Shown in pieces: positions 16,629 through 23,596 of a DNA stretch of 24,260 nucleotides. Position 1 is the stretch's first letter. Every line of letters starts with the position of its first letter. This DNA is from RGIG1668 sp045124495 (lineage in GTDB: Bacteria; Bacillota; Clostridia; Lachnospirales; Lachnospiraceae). Position numbers and translations under genes: made by a program. The notes under the pieces are model-generated. The model was given only the letters and a program-made list of their open reading frames with translations. It had not been told where the DNA came from and did no database searches. The DNA is taken from assembly GCA_045124495.1 (NCBI GenBank), contig JBGVLX010000120.1, forward strand, positions 1 to 24,260, given 5' to 3'.

Positions 16629-17744
16629 ATGTTTCGGGATTATCATATTAAAAATTTTAATTTCAAATTAGTTATTTTAATAGTTTTAGCCATTTTTTAT
16701 GGAACTATTATCATAAATAGCGCAAATCCCAGCTATTTAAAGAAGCAGATTTTAGGAATTATAATATCTACTGTTGCAATTATGATTGTTTCTTTCATTG
16801 ATTATAACATTTGGGAACGATTCATGTGGGTGTTTTATGTATTAAATCTTCTCATACTATTTGCTGTTCGATTTACACCTTTAGGAAAATCGGTAAACAA
16901 TGCTAAACGATGGTTTGCAATTGGTAGTTCATTTACAATACAGCCATCCGAATTTTCAAAAATTATACTGATACTTTTTTTGGCATTTTACCTTCAAAAA
17001 CACAAAGATGATTTAAATACTTTTAAACGACTTGCAAATATTGCTATATTATGTGCAATCCCTTTATTTTTAATTTTTAAGCAACCGGATTTATCTACCA
17101 CACTAGATATTATGTTCATATTACTAATTATGATTTATGTAGCCGGATTAAGTCATAAAATTATTGGTATTGCCCTTGTTATTTTTATTCCATTATTCAG
17201 CATTTTTTTGTGGTATGTACAGACTCCCGGACAGAAATTGCTTGCAAAACATCAACGTGAACGAATTTTAACATTTCTTCATCCTAATGAGTATACAACT
17301 TCCACAGGATGGCAACAATATAATTCAGTTATGGCCATTGGTTCCGGAATGTTAAAAGGAAAAGGATTAAATAATAATAACATGGCAACAGTAAAAGAGG
17401 CAAATTTGATTTCAGAGCAACAAACAGATTTTATTTTTTCTGTAATTGGTGAAGAATTAGGCTTTATTGGATGCATGATTTTAATTGCATTATTACTTTT
17501 AATTGTGTTACAATGTATTAAAGTAGGTCGGAAAGCAAAAAATGATGCAGGTATGTTAATTGCTACCGGAGTAGGAGCATTAATCTGTATACAATCATTT
17601 ATAAATATTGGTGTTGCTACATCTATTTTGCCAAATACCGGTTTGCCACTCCCGTTTATTAGTTATGGATTGTCCTCCTTGCTAAGCACAATGATAGGAA
17701 TGGGATTGGTTATTAATATAAGTTTTCAAAGAAGAAAATATTGA
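16629..17744 (+). CDS. rodA: SEDS-family peptidoglycan glycosyltransferase RodA/FtsW
   Basis: A 371-aa polytopic membrane protein with about ten hydrophobic segments. SEDS proteins polymerise lipid II together with a class B PBP. Visible motifs are WFAIGSSFTIQPSEFSKI, KQPDLSTTLD, the TGWQQYNSVMAIGSGMLKGKG loop, QQTDFIFSVIGEELG and LPLPFISYGLSS. D267 in QTDFIF aligns with the essential aspartate of the family (D262 in E. coli RodA). Two positions differ from the usual form: QTDF instead of HTDF, and Leu348 in SYGLSS where SYGGSS is normal. The assignment to RodA rather than FtsW comes from its place in the mre/min cluster with PBP2. The ATG at 16629 is 10 bp from minE, with AAGGA overlapping the minE stop. 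Confidence 0.9.
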   Translation: MFRDYHIKNFNFKLVILIVLAIFYGTIIINSANPSYLKKQILGIIISTVAIMIVSFIDYNIWERFMWVFYVLNLLILFAVRFTPLGKSVNNAKRWFAIGSSFTIQPSEFSKIILILFLAFYLQKHKDDLNTFKRLANIAILCAIPLFLIFKQPDLSTTLDIMFILLIMIYVAGLSHKIIGIALVIFIPLFSIFLWYVQTPGQKLLAKHQRERILTFLHPNEYTTSTGWQQYNSVMAIGSGMLKGKGLNNNNMATVKEANLISEQQTDFIFSVIGEELGFIGCMILIALLLLIVLQCIKVGRKAKNDAGMLIATGVGALICIQSFINIGVATSILPNTGLPLPFISYGLSSLLSTMIGMGLVINISFQRRKY

Positions 17745-17760
17745 ATTGGGGTGTTTCGAA

Positions 17761-18156
17761 ATGAATATTGGTTTAATTGCACATGATGCGAAAAAGAAAC
17801 TAATGCAAAATTTTTGTATTGCATATCGTGGTATTTTAAGTCACCACGACTTATATGCGACAGGAACTACAGGTCGACTAATTGAAGAAGTAACAAATTT
17901 AACTGTGCATAAGTATTTAGCTGGAAATCTAGGTGGCGAGCAGCAGATAGGTTCCCAAATTGAGCACAATCAAATTGACATGGTTATTTTTTTACGGGAT
18001 CCTCAGACGAAAAAAAACTCGGAACCTGAAATTCATAATGTTATGCAGTTATGTGATATTCATAACATTCCATTGGCGACAAATTTAGCTACTGCGGAGC
18101 TTTTAATCAAAGCATTAGAACGTGGAGATTTAGATTGGCGCGAAATGTATAAGTAA
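17761..18156 (+). CDS. mgsA: Methylglyoxal synthase family protein with altered active-site residues
   Basis: MgsA converts dihydroxyacetone phosphate to methylglyoxal and phosphate, a cytoplasmic glycolytic bypass. The 131-aa protein starts MNIGLIAHDAKKK and shows LYATGTTGRLIEE, GGEQQIG, IDMVIFLRDP and IPLATNLATAELLI, so family membership is clear. Several active-site residues differ by alignment to E. coli MgsA. Catalytic Asp71 is Glu60 here, Asp101 is Glu90 and substrate-contacting His98 is Ser87, while His19, Asp20 and Asp91 are kept as H8, D9 and D80. Activity is therefore uncertain. I use the ATG at 17761 (GGGG upstream) because it matches the family N-terminus; an in-frame TTG at 17746 lies just after the rodA stop. 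It is the last gene of the min operon and is followed by a terminator. Confidence 0.88.
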   Translation: MNIGLIAHDAKKKLMQNFCIAYRGILSHHDLYATGTTGRLIEEVTNLTVHKYLAGNLGGEQQIGSQIEHNQIDMVIFLRDPQTKKNSEPEIHNVMQLCDIHNIPLATNLATAELLIKALERGDLDWREMYK

Positions 18157-18167
18157 ACACCGTTAAA

Positions 18168-18206
18168 CAAAAAGGCAGGAGAGAAGTTTGTTTCTTTCCT
18201 GCCTTT
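18168..18206. terminator. Bidirectional intrinsic terminator between mgsA and the DUF378 gene
   Basis: AAAGGCAGGA (18171-18180) pairs exactly with TCCTGCCTTT (18197-18206), and AGAA/TTCT can extend the stem inward. Read on the minus strand, the hairpin is followed by TTTTTGTTT, a good U-tract, so it should end the DUF378 transcript. On the plus strand only TTT follows, so termination of the min operon is probably weaker. Its position between two convergent genes fits a shared terminator. Confidence 0.85.
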
Positions 18207-18257
18207 ACATCATATTATGATATTAAAGACAAAATTTCCTTGCCTCCAACATCAAAT

Positions 18258-18464
18258 TTAACCCATGCTCTGCATTCTTCCGTAGTATGTTAGTGCATAA
18301 AGACCACTAAGTCCCACAATCGCATAAATGATTCTTGATAATAAAGTCATATTACCAAAAACAACATTAATTAAATCGAATCCAAAAAATCCAATAAGAC
18401 CCCAATTAATTGCTCCAATAATTACGATTGTTAGTATGGTATAATCTAATCCATTTGTTCTCAT
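18258..18464 (-). CDS. DUF378 family small membrane protein
   Basis: A 68-aa protein on the minus strand with two membrane segments: about 8-27 (YTILTIVIIGAINWGLIGFF) and about 41-61 (LSRIIYAIVGLSGLYALTYY). The GAINWGLIGFFGFDLINVVFG stretch is typical of DUF378 (YuzA-like) proteins, whose function is unknown. The start is supported by AAAGGAGA six bases upstream on the minus strand (18471-18478). It is the only reverse-strand gene in the window, with its own candidate promoter and a strong downstream terminator. That makes it an independent one-gene unit placed between the min operon and the sepF region rather than a member of either. Confidence 0.85.
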   Translation of the reverse strand: MRTNGLDYTILTIVIIGAINWGLIGFFGFDLINVVFGNMTLLSRIIYAIVGLSGLYALTYYGRMQSMG

Positions 18465-18493
18465 AATAAATCTCCTTTCCTATCAATAACTTT

Positions 18494-18523
18494 ATTGTTA
18501 CCAAAGGAATTTCAGTTATGCAA
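18494..18523 (-). promoter_or_regulatory. Candidate promoter of the DUF378 gene
   Basis: On the minus strand TTGCAT (18518-18523) and AACAAT (18494-18499) are separated by 18 bp. Each matches four of six consensus bases. Transcription would start near 18487 and give a short leader holding the AAAGGAGA site. The match is modest. Confidence 0.3.
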
Positions 18524-18532
18524 AAAATAGAA

Positions 18533-18561
18533 TGGTAAATTTTATATTTATATGTTACAAT
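18533..18561 (+). promoter_or_regulatory. Candidate extended -10 promoter upstream of the HlyD-like gene
   Basis: TACAAT (18556-18561) is preceded by TG at 18553-18554, giving an extended -10 element. A poor -35 match, TGGTAA (18533-18538), lies 17 bp upstream. A transcript from here would have a leader of about 130 nt before the ATG at 18701. It lies in the 236-bp region between divergent genes, where a promoter is expected. Confidence 0.35.
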
Positions 18562-18700
18562 GATTTAACTGGGATCATTTACGTCTATATTAGAATGTCT
18601 CTTTATACATTGATGAAATTTATTTGATTTGAAAATAAGATGATTGAAACAGATTTCAATGTAAGTATATATCAAATGAAACAGTTTTTGAGGTGAGTAT

Positions 18701-20101
18701 ATGTCAAATAAAAAAATAGTAAAATACAAACGCCGAAGGAATCAAATCAATATAGGTTTGGCTATCTTTTTTGTAATCTTTATATACGTATTAATTCAGA
18801 TAATAAGAGCATTAGGAAAAGAACAAAAATCCATTTACGAAGTAACAAGAAGTTCTATAGATAATAATATTTCTCTGACTGCACTTGCACTTCGAGAGGA
18901 AAATGTTGTAACAACAACAAATGCAGGATACATTTCATATTACATTAAAGATTTTAACCGTGCATCTAAATCGGACATTGTTTATTCCATTGATCAAACG
19001 GGAGAGGTAAGTAATAAAATAGTAACAGAAACTAATGTTGATACTGTACTAACGAAAGAAGATTATTCAAGTATAAGAAATGAGATTTCTTTGTTTCAGA
19101 TAGATTTTGATTTAAATGAATTCAGTAATGTTTATGATTTCAAATTGGATTTTGAAAATACTATCATGGAAATTTCCAATGAAAATGCCCTTGCTTCTCT
19201 AAATCAGAGTGTAGATTCTATTGCATCCGGTACATTTCAATTTTTTCAAAATACTCAAGCTGGAATTGTTGCATTCTATACTGATGGTTATGAATCAAAG
19301 ACTATCGATAATATAACTCAAAGTGATTTTGATGCAGAAAATTATGAAAAAAAGAGAATAATGACAGGTGACCTGGTTGCAGCGAATGAAGCCGTATATA
19401 AAGTAATCACAAGCGATGACTGGCATTTAATATGCGAAATAACGGAAAGTCAACGTCAAAAATTAGAACAACTCTCTAAGGTTAATTTATATATTCCTAG
19501 AGATAAATCTACCGTAATTGCAGACTTTTCCATTATCGAACAGAATGGTATGATTCTGGCAGATTTTCAAATGAATAAAAACATGGTCCGTTTTGCAGAT
19601 TGCAGATTTTTAGACATAGAAATCATTATGGAGGATTTTCAAGGGTTAAAAATACCAAATACTTCCATTGTTAAAAAAGATTTTTATAAAGTTCCTGTAT
19701 ATTATTTAACACGAGGGGCTAATTCCAGTTCCAGCCTTCAATTCAGTTGTCAGGCATGGGATGATGAAAATGGAGTTTATTTAGAACCGAAAGTTGTAGA
19801 TATACCAATTTATTATATGGATTCTGAGTACTGCTATATAAATCCAAATGATGTTCATCCAAATGATATATTGATACGTGAAAATAGCACTCAGACCTTG
19901 CGCATCGGAGAGTGTGTATACGGACAGTTGGAAGGAGTGTATTGTGTAAATAAAGGTTATGCTACTTTTAAACGAATTGAGATACTAGATGAAAACACTG
20001 ACTATGTCATTATTAAAGAAGGTGTAGACTATAGTATTTCTATGTATGATCACATCATAATTGATAGTACGACGATTGAGGAAAATGCGATTATTTACTA
20101 A
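18701..20101 (+). CDS. HlyD-like membrane-anchored protein of the sepF neighbourhood (uncharacterised)
   Basis: A 466-aa protein with a basic N-terminus (KKIVKYKRRRNQ), one membrane segment at about 18-37 (IGLAIFFVIFIYVLIQIIRA) and a large extracytoplasmic part. The lipoyl-like stretch LALREENVVTTTNAGYISYYIKDFNRASK resembles the half-motif of HlyD/membrane-fusion proteins. The C-terminus has the pattern YVIIKEGVDYSISMYDHIIID seen in clostridial homologues that lie upstream of yggS-sepF. No ABC transporter or other export partner is encoded nearby, so a transport role is doubtful; a role in envelope assembly or division is an inference from position only. The ATG follows GAGGTGAG. yggS, which often sits between this gene and sepF in Clostridia, is absent. 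Confidence 0.75.
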   Translation: MSNKKIVKYKRRRNQINIGLAIFFVIFIYVLIQIIRALGKEQKSIYEVTRSSIDNNISLTALALREENVVTTTNAGYISYYIKDFNRASKSDIVYSIDQTGEVSNKIVTETNVDTVLTKEDYSSIRNEISLFQIDFDLNEFSNVYDFKLDFENTIMEISNENALASLNQSVDSIASGTFQFFQNTQAGIVAFYTDGYESKTIDNITQSDFDAENYEKKRIMTGDLVAANEAVYKVITSDDWHLICEITESQRQKLEQLSKVNLYIPRDKSTVIADFSIIEQNGMILADFQMNKNMVRFADCRFLDIEIIMEDFQGLKIPNTSIVKKDFYKVPVYYLTRGANSSSSLQFSCQAWDDENGVYLEPKVVDIPIYYMDSEYCYINPNDVHPNDILIRENSTQTLRIGECVYGQLEGVYCVNKGYATFKRIEILDENTDYVIIKEGVDYSISMYDHIIIDSTTIEENAIIY

Positions 20102-20179
20102 TAGAATTACTGTCCGCCTGCAGACAATAATCTAATGCTCCCTTGTAGGAATTCCTTGAGTGGGAAAATAAATTTTCTC

Positions 20180-20208
20180 TTGACATTAATGATGAAATTG
20201 AAGATAAT
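20180..20208 (+). promoter_or_regulatory. Near-consensus sigma-A promoter of sepF
   Basis: A perfect TTGACA (20180-20185) and GATAAT (20203-20208, five of six) are separated by exactly 17 bp. Transcription would start near 20215 and give a leader of about 110 nt before the sepF ATG. This is the best promoter match in the window and suggests strong constitutive transcription of sepF-yggT, separate from the HlyD-like gene. The inverted repeat GAAAAT-AA-ATTTTC overlaps the upstream edge of the -35 and could modulate it. Confidence 0.75.
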
Positions 20209-20327
20209 AGTAATATCGGTATAGTGGAGTAGTTATATCCACAATTCCATTATGTGATAGAATTCTTTCCTTAAGTTTAGTGAAGAATTTAAATAATTTA
20301 TGAATATAGATTGGAGATTCGATAATC

Positions 20328-20873
20328 ATGAGTAGTAAAAAACGATTAAGCAGTTTATTGGATTATATGAAAATAACTGATGACGACGATGAATATGAAG
20401 AAGATGATTTATTCGATGATGATGAAGAGGAAGAAAGTTTTTCGAAATTCAAAAAACCATCTTTTTTAGCTAAATCAAAAAAAACAGATGAGATTGAAGA
20501 AGAGGAAGAACCTGATACAAAGAAGCCTCTGTTCAAACAACAAAAGAGTAACAAAGTAGTATCACTAAAAAATAATAATCGAGGTATGGAAGTGTACGTA
20601 ATTAAACCACAAGAATTTAACGAAGCTCAAATTGTAACAGATTTTATGAAAGATGGAAAAACGATTGTAATCAATATGGAAGGTATCGAAGTTTCTATTG
20701 CACAAAGAATTGTTGACTTTATTGGTGGTGCATGCTATGCATTAAATGGTTCATTACAGGCAGTATCTGCAAACATTTTTATTGCAGCACCTGATAATAC
20801 TGAAGTTTCTGGTGATTTACGAGAAGAAATTTTAAACGAAAATATTTTATCTCCGGATTTAGGCAAAAACTAA
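20328..20873 (+). CDS. sepF: Cell division protein SepF
   Basis: Z-ring membrane anchor and bundling protein that binds the FtsZ tail. The 181 aa comprise a short N-terminal helix (KKRLSSLLDYMKI) that may act as the membrane-binding amphipathic helix, and a very acidic linker (about 17-65, with long Asp/Glu runs). The conserved C-terminal SepF domain spans about 88-172 (EVYVIKPQEFNEAQIVTDFM, VINMEGIEVSIAQRIVDFIGGACYALNG). The acidic linker is more extreme than in Bacillus SepF. The ATG at 20328 follows TGGAGA about ten bases upstream. It has its own near-consensus promoter and is one base from the yggT start. Confidence 0.93.
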   Translation: MSSKKRLSSLLDYMKITDDDDEYEEDDLFDDDEEEESFSKFKKPSFLAKSKKTDEIEEEEEPDTKKPLFKQQKSNKVVSLKNNNRGMEVYVIKPQEFNEAQIVTDFMKDGKTIVINMEGIEVSIAQRIVDFIGGACYALNGSLQAVSANIFIAAPDNTEVSGDLREEILNENILSPDLGKN

Positions 20874-20874
20874 T

Positions 20875-21129
20875 ATGATATGTTCTTATTTATTTCAGGT
20901 TTTGTATTTGTTTTTATCTATAATAGAAGGATTGGTTCTTCTTAATGTAATTTCCATCTTTCTATTTTCAAAGGGTAAAATTCGGAATGCACTGGAATGG
21001 ACAATTACACCCATTTTGGCTCCGGTTCGTTTTTTAGTTCAAAAATCTGTGATCCGGATAAATGGATCTGATATATCTTATATTATTACATATGTTATAA
21101 TTTATTATCTTCGTATGCTAATAAAATAA
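20875..21129 (+). CDS. YggT/YlmG family membrane protein
   Basis: An 84-aa protein with two membrane segments (about 5-31 and 64-83) separated by a loop with WTITPILAPVRFLVQKS, which matches the E-P-ILAPxR pattern of the YggT family. Family members are linked to membrane and envelope organisation and often sit beside sepF and divIVA. The ATG at 20875 begins one base after the sepF stop with no good ribosome binding site, so translation is probably coupled to sepF. In Bacillus and many Clostridia ylmH would come next; it is not here. Confidence 0.82.
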   Translation: MICSYLFQVLYLFLSIIEGLVLLNVISIFLFSKGKIRNALEWTITPILAPVRFLVQKSVIRINGSDISYIITYVIIYYLRMLIK

Positions 21130-21244
21130 TAATCAGAATACCTGTGTATTAACAGAACGAAGGTTATGTTTTAAACAGGCAAAGTTTATTTTATCATGAA
21201 CAAATTATTTCATAAACACTATTGAAGTTTTGGGAGGAACTACT

Positions 21245-22384
21245 ATGATGACAACAGCAGATTTGAAAAACAGAAATTTAAAAACTGGTATTGGTTACGA
21301 AAAAAAAGATGTTGATATCTTTTTAGAAGAAATCATTGCAAGTTATGAAGAACTGTATCGTTCTAATGTAGAACTTACAGACAGAGTAACCAGTTTGAAC
21401 GAAGGACTTCAACATTATAAAACAATTGAAGCATCTTTACAAAAGACTCTTATTTTAGCAGAAAGAACTGCTGAAGAAACAATAAATGAAGCCAAAGAAA
21501 AAGCAAGACAAATTGAAAATGAGGCAAAAGGAAATACTGGAAAAATAGCATTAGAGGCAAAGAAGGAATTAGATGCTATCTTGACAAAAACTGCGGAATT
21601 AGTACAAAACTACAATGATTTAAAAGCAAAAATGAAGTCTGATTTATCAAAACAAATTATGGATATCGATAATAGTCAGGTTAGCTTTGATGCCACAAAA
21701 TACAATGTAAATGTTTCTTATGATGCTACATCTGTAACTCAAAATTCTACTGTTGTTCAATCAGAGGTAAAAACGGAACCTGTAACTACTTCTTTCGTAC
21801 AACCAGAAGTAAAGGCGGAACCTGTAACTACTTCCTTCGTACAACCAGAAGTAAAGACAGAACCTGTAACTACTTCCTTTGTACAACCGGAAGTAAAAAC
21901 TGAGCCTGTAAATCCAGTGCCGGTTCAGACTCAGGTGAAAGTTGAACCTACAGCTCCAACAGCTTCTCAAACCGAGAGAAAGGTTGATACAGAACCAGTT
22001 GTGCCACAACCAGCAGCTGCTAAATTCCTTAGAAGTCAGACTCCGGAACCACAACCAGCTGAACCACAATTTGAATCTGTGACAACAGCAAAAGAAGAGC
22101 CGAAAGCAGAAGATAAGTCTAATGGATTCAATTTAAATTTAGGTGGTGGAGCTACGACTGCTGTAGAAGATACTGAAACACCTACAGAAAAAGAGAATAA
22201 ACTTGGTATTAATCTTGACAATACTTCAGCCCCTGAAGATAATAGTTATGATGAGCCTGATGAAGATGCCTATGATTTTGAAGTAGAAGATTCTGCTTTC
22301 CGTTCAAAGCGAAACGCAAACGGTCAAATGTTAATCGGAAATGATGATGAAGAAAGTGGATTTGAATTCTTATCAGAATTATAA
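21245..22384 (+). CDS. divIVA: DivIVA domain-containing cell division protein with tandem repeats
   Basis: A polar scaffold protein of 379 aa. The N-terminal DivIVA domain starts MMTTADLKNRNLKTGIGYEKKDVDIFLEEII and continues in coiled coil to about residue 150, including the LILAERTAEETINEAKEKARQIENEA helix. The middle (about 174-243) has 14-residue repeats of the EVKTEPVTTSFVQP type, and the C-terminus is acidic and disordered. In Bacillus DivIVA the loop before GY carries Phe17-Arg18, which insert into the membrane; here the loop is one residue shorter and reads GIGY. I take the ATG at 21245, six bases after GGAGGA. An in-frame TTG at 21230 overlaps that site and is unlikely. Confidence 0.9.
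   Translation: MMTTADLKNRNLKTGIGYEKKDVDIFLEEIIASYEELYRSNVELTDRVTSLNEGLQHYKTIEASLQKTLILAERTAEETINEAKEKARQIENEAKGNTGKIALEAKKELDAILTKTAELVQNYNDLKAKMKSDLSKQIMDIDNSQVSFDATKYNVNVSYDATSVTQNSTVVQSEVKTEPVTTSFVQPEVKAEPVTTSFVQPEVKTEPVTTSFVQPEVKTEPVNPVPVQTQVKVEPTAPTASQTERKVDTEPVVPQPAAAKFLRSQTPEPQPAEPQFESVTTAKEEPKAEDKSNGFNLNLGGGATTAVEDTETPTEKENKLGINLDNTSAPEDNSYDEPDEDAYDFEVEDSAFRSKRNANGQMLIGNDDEESGFEFLSEL
21764..21973 (+). repeat. In-frame 42-bp tandem repeats in divIVA
   Basis: Five consecutive 42-bp (14-codon) units start at 21764, 21806, 21848, 21890 and 21932. The first three encode almost identical EVKxEPVTTSFVQP peptides, and the last two have diverged. The reading frame is kept throughout. Near-identity of the first three at the DNA level suggests recent expansion, so copy number may vary between strains. 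Confidence 0.9.
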
Positions 22385-22397
22385 TCGTTCAAAATGC

Positions 22398-22441
22398 ATA
22401 ACAGGTTTCTATTTTTAGAAATGCTCCTGGGAATCTGTTAT
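22398..22441 (+). promoter_or_regulatory. Possible stem-loop in the divIVA-aroB intergenic region
   Basis: ATAACAG (22398-22404) is complementary to CTGTTAT (22435-22441), and an inner hairpin TTTCTA/TAGAAA (22406-22411, 22416-22421) can form inside it. The outer stem is followed by TTTTGTTTTTT, which overlaps the approach to the aroB ribosome binding site. It could be a weak terminator for divIVA or an attenuator-like leader of aroB. Confidence 0.35.
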
Positions 22442-22470
22442 AGTTGATTTTGTTTTTTGGAGGTTTTTCA

Positions 22471-23553
22471 ATGAAGAGCATTACAGTGCATTACGATCAA
22501 AAACCTATATATAATATTGTTATTAGTGAAAGTTTTGATTCTTTACCAGAAGAAATAAATAAATTAAATATCAAAGACAGACGAGTTTGTATTATCAGTG
22601 AAGATAATGTTGCCATGCATTATCTTCCTGTAATTTCAAAAATTTTTGAAGGAAACTGTGCACAATTAGAAACTTTTGTTTTTCCGGAAGGGGAAAAAAG
22701 CAAAAACCTTAACACCGTAAATCAAATTTATCAGAAATTGATTGAATCTAAATTTGATCGCTCAGATATTTTGGTCGCGTTAGGTGGTGGTGTAGTAGGT
22801 GATACTACTGGATATGTTGCAGCAACATATCTAAGAGGAATTGATTTTATACAAATTCCAACTAGCTTATTAGCACAGGTAGACAGTAGTATTGGTGGAA
22901 AAACCGGTGTTGACTTTGATTCTTATAAAAATATGGTTGGTGCCTTTCATCAGCCAAAACTTGTTTACGTTAATGTTGCTACATTGTTAACATTAAGTGA
23001 TCGACAATTTAATTCTGGTTTAGGCGAGATAATCAAACATGGATTAATCAAAGATGCTTCATATTTTCAATGGATAATGGAAAATAAAGCCGGTATTATG
23101 GTTAGAAATAACGAAATTCTATTAGAAATGATTGAAAAAAGTTGCAACATCAAAAGAATGGTAGTGGAAAATGATCCTAAGGAAAAGGGTGAACGTGCCT
23201 TATTAAATTTTGGACATACATTTGGACATGCAATTGAGAAGTTGATGAATTTTGAATTGTTACATGGTGAATGTGTTGCCATTGGCTGTATCTTAGCAAG
23301 TCACTTATCCCAAAAAAAAGGCTACCTTAGTAATATTGATATCCAACAGATTGAAGAGTTATTTCATTTTTTCAATTTTCCTGCTTTTCCAAAGCAACTG
23401 GATGTTGATGCAATTATCGATGTTACAAAATCAGATAAGAAGATGGAAGCCGGAACCATTAAATTTGTTTTATTAAAAAATATTGGTGAGGCATTTATTA
23501 CAAAAGAGCTTACAGATGAAGATTTAAAATCTATATTCTATTCAAAACCATAA
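22471..23553 (+). CDS. aroB: 3-dehydroquinate synthase
   Basis: Second enzyme of the shikimate pathway: converts DAHP to 3-dehydroquinate using NAD and a divalent metal. The protein is 360 aa, the usual length. It shows the NAD-binding GGGVVGD (105-111) with TGYVAATYLRGIDFIQIPTSLLAQVDSSIGGKTGVD. It also has the metal-site region GLGEIIKHG (E186, H190), NFGHTFGHAIE (H249, H253) and LHGECVAIG (H265). I choose the ATG at 22471, seven bases after GGAGG; an in-frame TTG at 22444 would put the ribosome binding site inside the gene. It lies between divIVA and lspA, an odd place for a lone shikimate gene, with no other aro genes in the window. Confidence 0.96.
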   Translation: MKSITVHYDQKPIYNIVISESFDSLPEEINKLNIKDRRVCIISEDNVAMHYLPVISKIFEGNCAQLETFVFPEGEKSKNLNTVNQIYQKLIESKFDRSDILVALGGGVVGDTTGYVAATYLRGIDFIQIPTSLLAQVDSSIGGKTGVDFDSYKNMVGAFHQPKLVYVNVATLLTLSDRQFNSGLGEIIKHGLIKDASYFQWIMENKAGIMVRNNEILLEMIEKSCNIKRMVVENDPKEKGERALLNFGHTFGHAIEKLMNFELLHGECVAIGCILASHLSQKKGYLSNIDIQQIEELFHFFNFPAFPKQLDVDAIIDVTKSDKKMEAGTIKFVLLKNIGEAFITKELTDEDLKSIFYSKP

Positions 23554-23596
23554 ATAAAATGATTCTTCTTATATAAATGTAGAAAGGTGTTCCAAA

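Noticed and set aside
20102..20327. Remnant of yggS between the HlyD-like gene and sepF
   Set aside because: No frame gives YggS-like motifs; the stretch is explained by the sepF promoter and leader.
21764..21973. CRISPR-like direct repeats
   Set aside because: The units are contiguous with no spacers, and all keep the divIVA reading frame.
21761..22069. 102-aa minus-strand open frame inside divIVA
   Set aside because: It is the antisense shadow of the in-frame 42-bp repeats, with a low-complexity Ser/Tyr/Arg/Phe product and no ribosome binding site.
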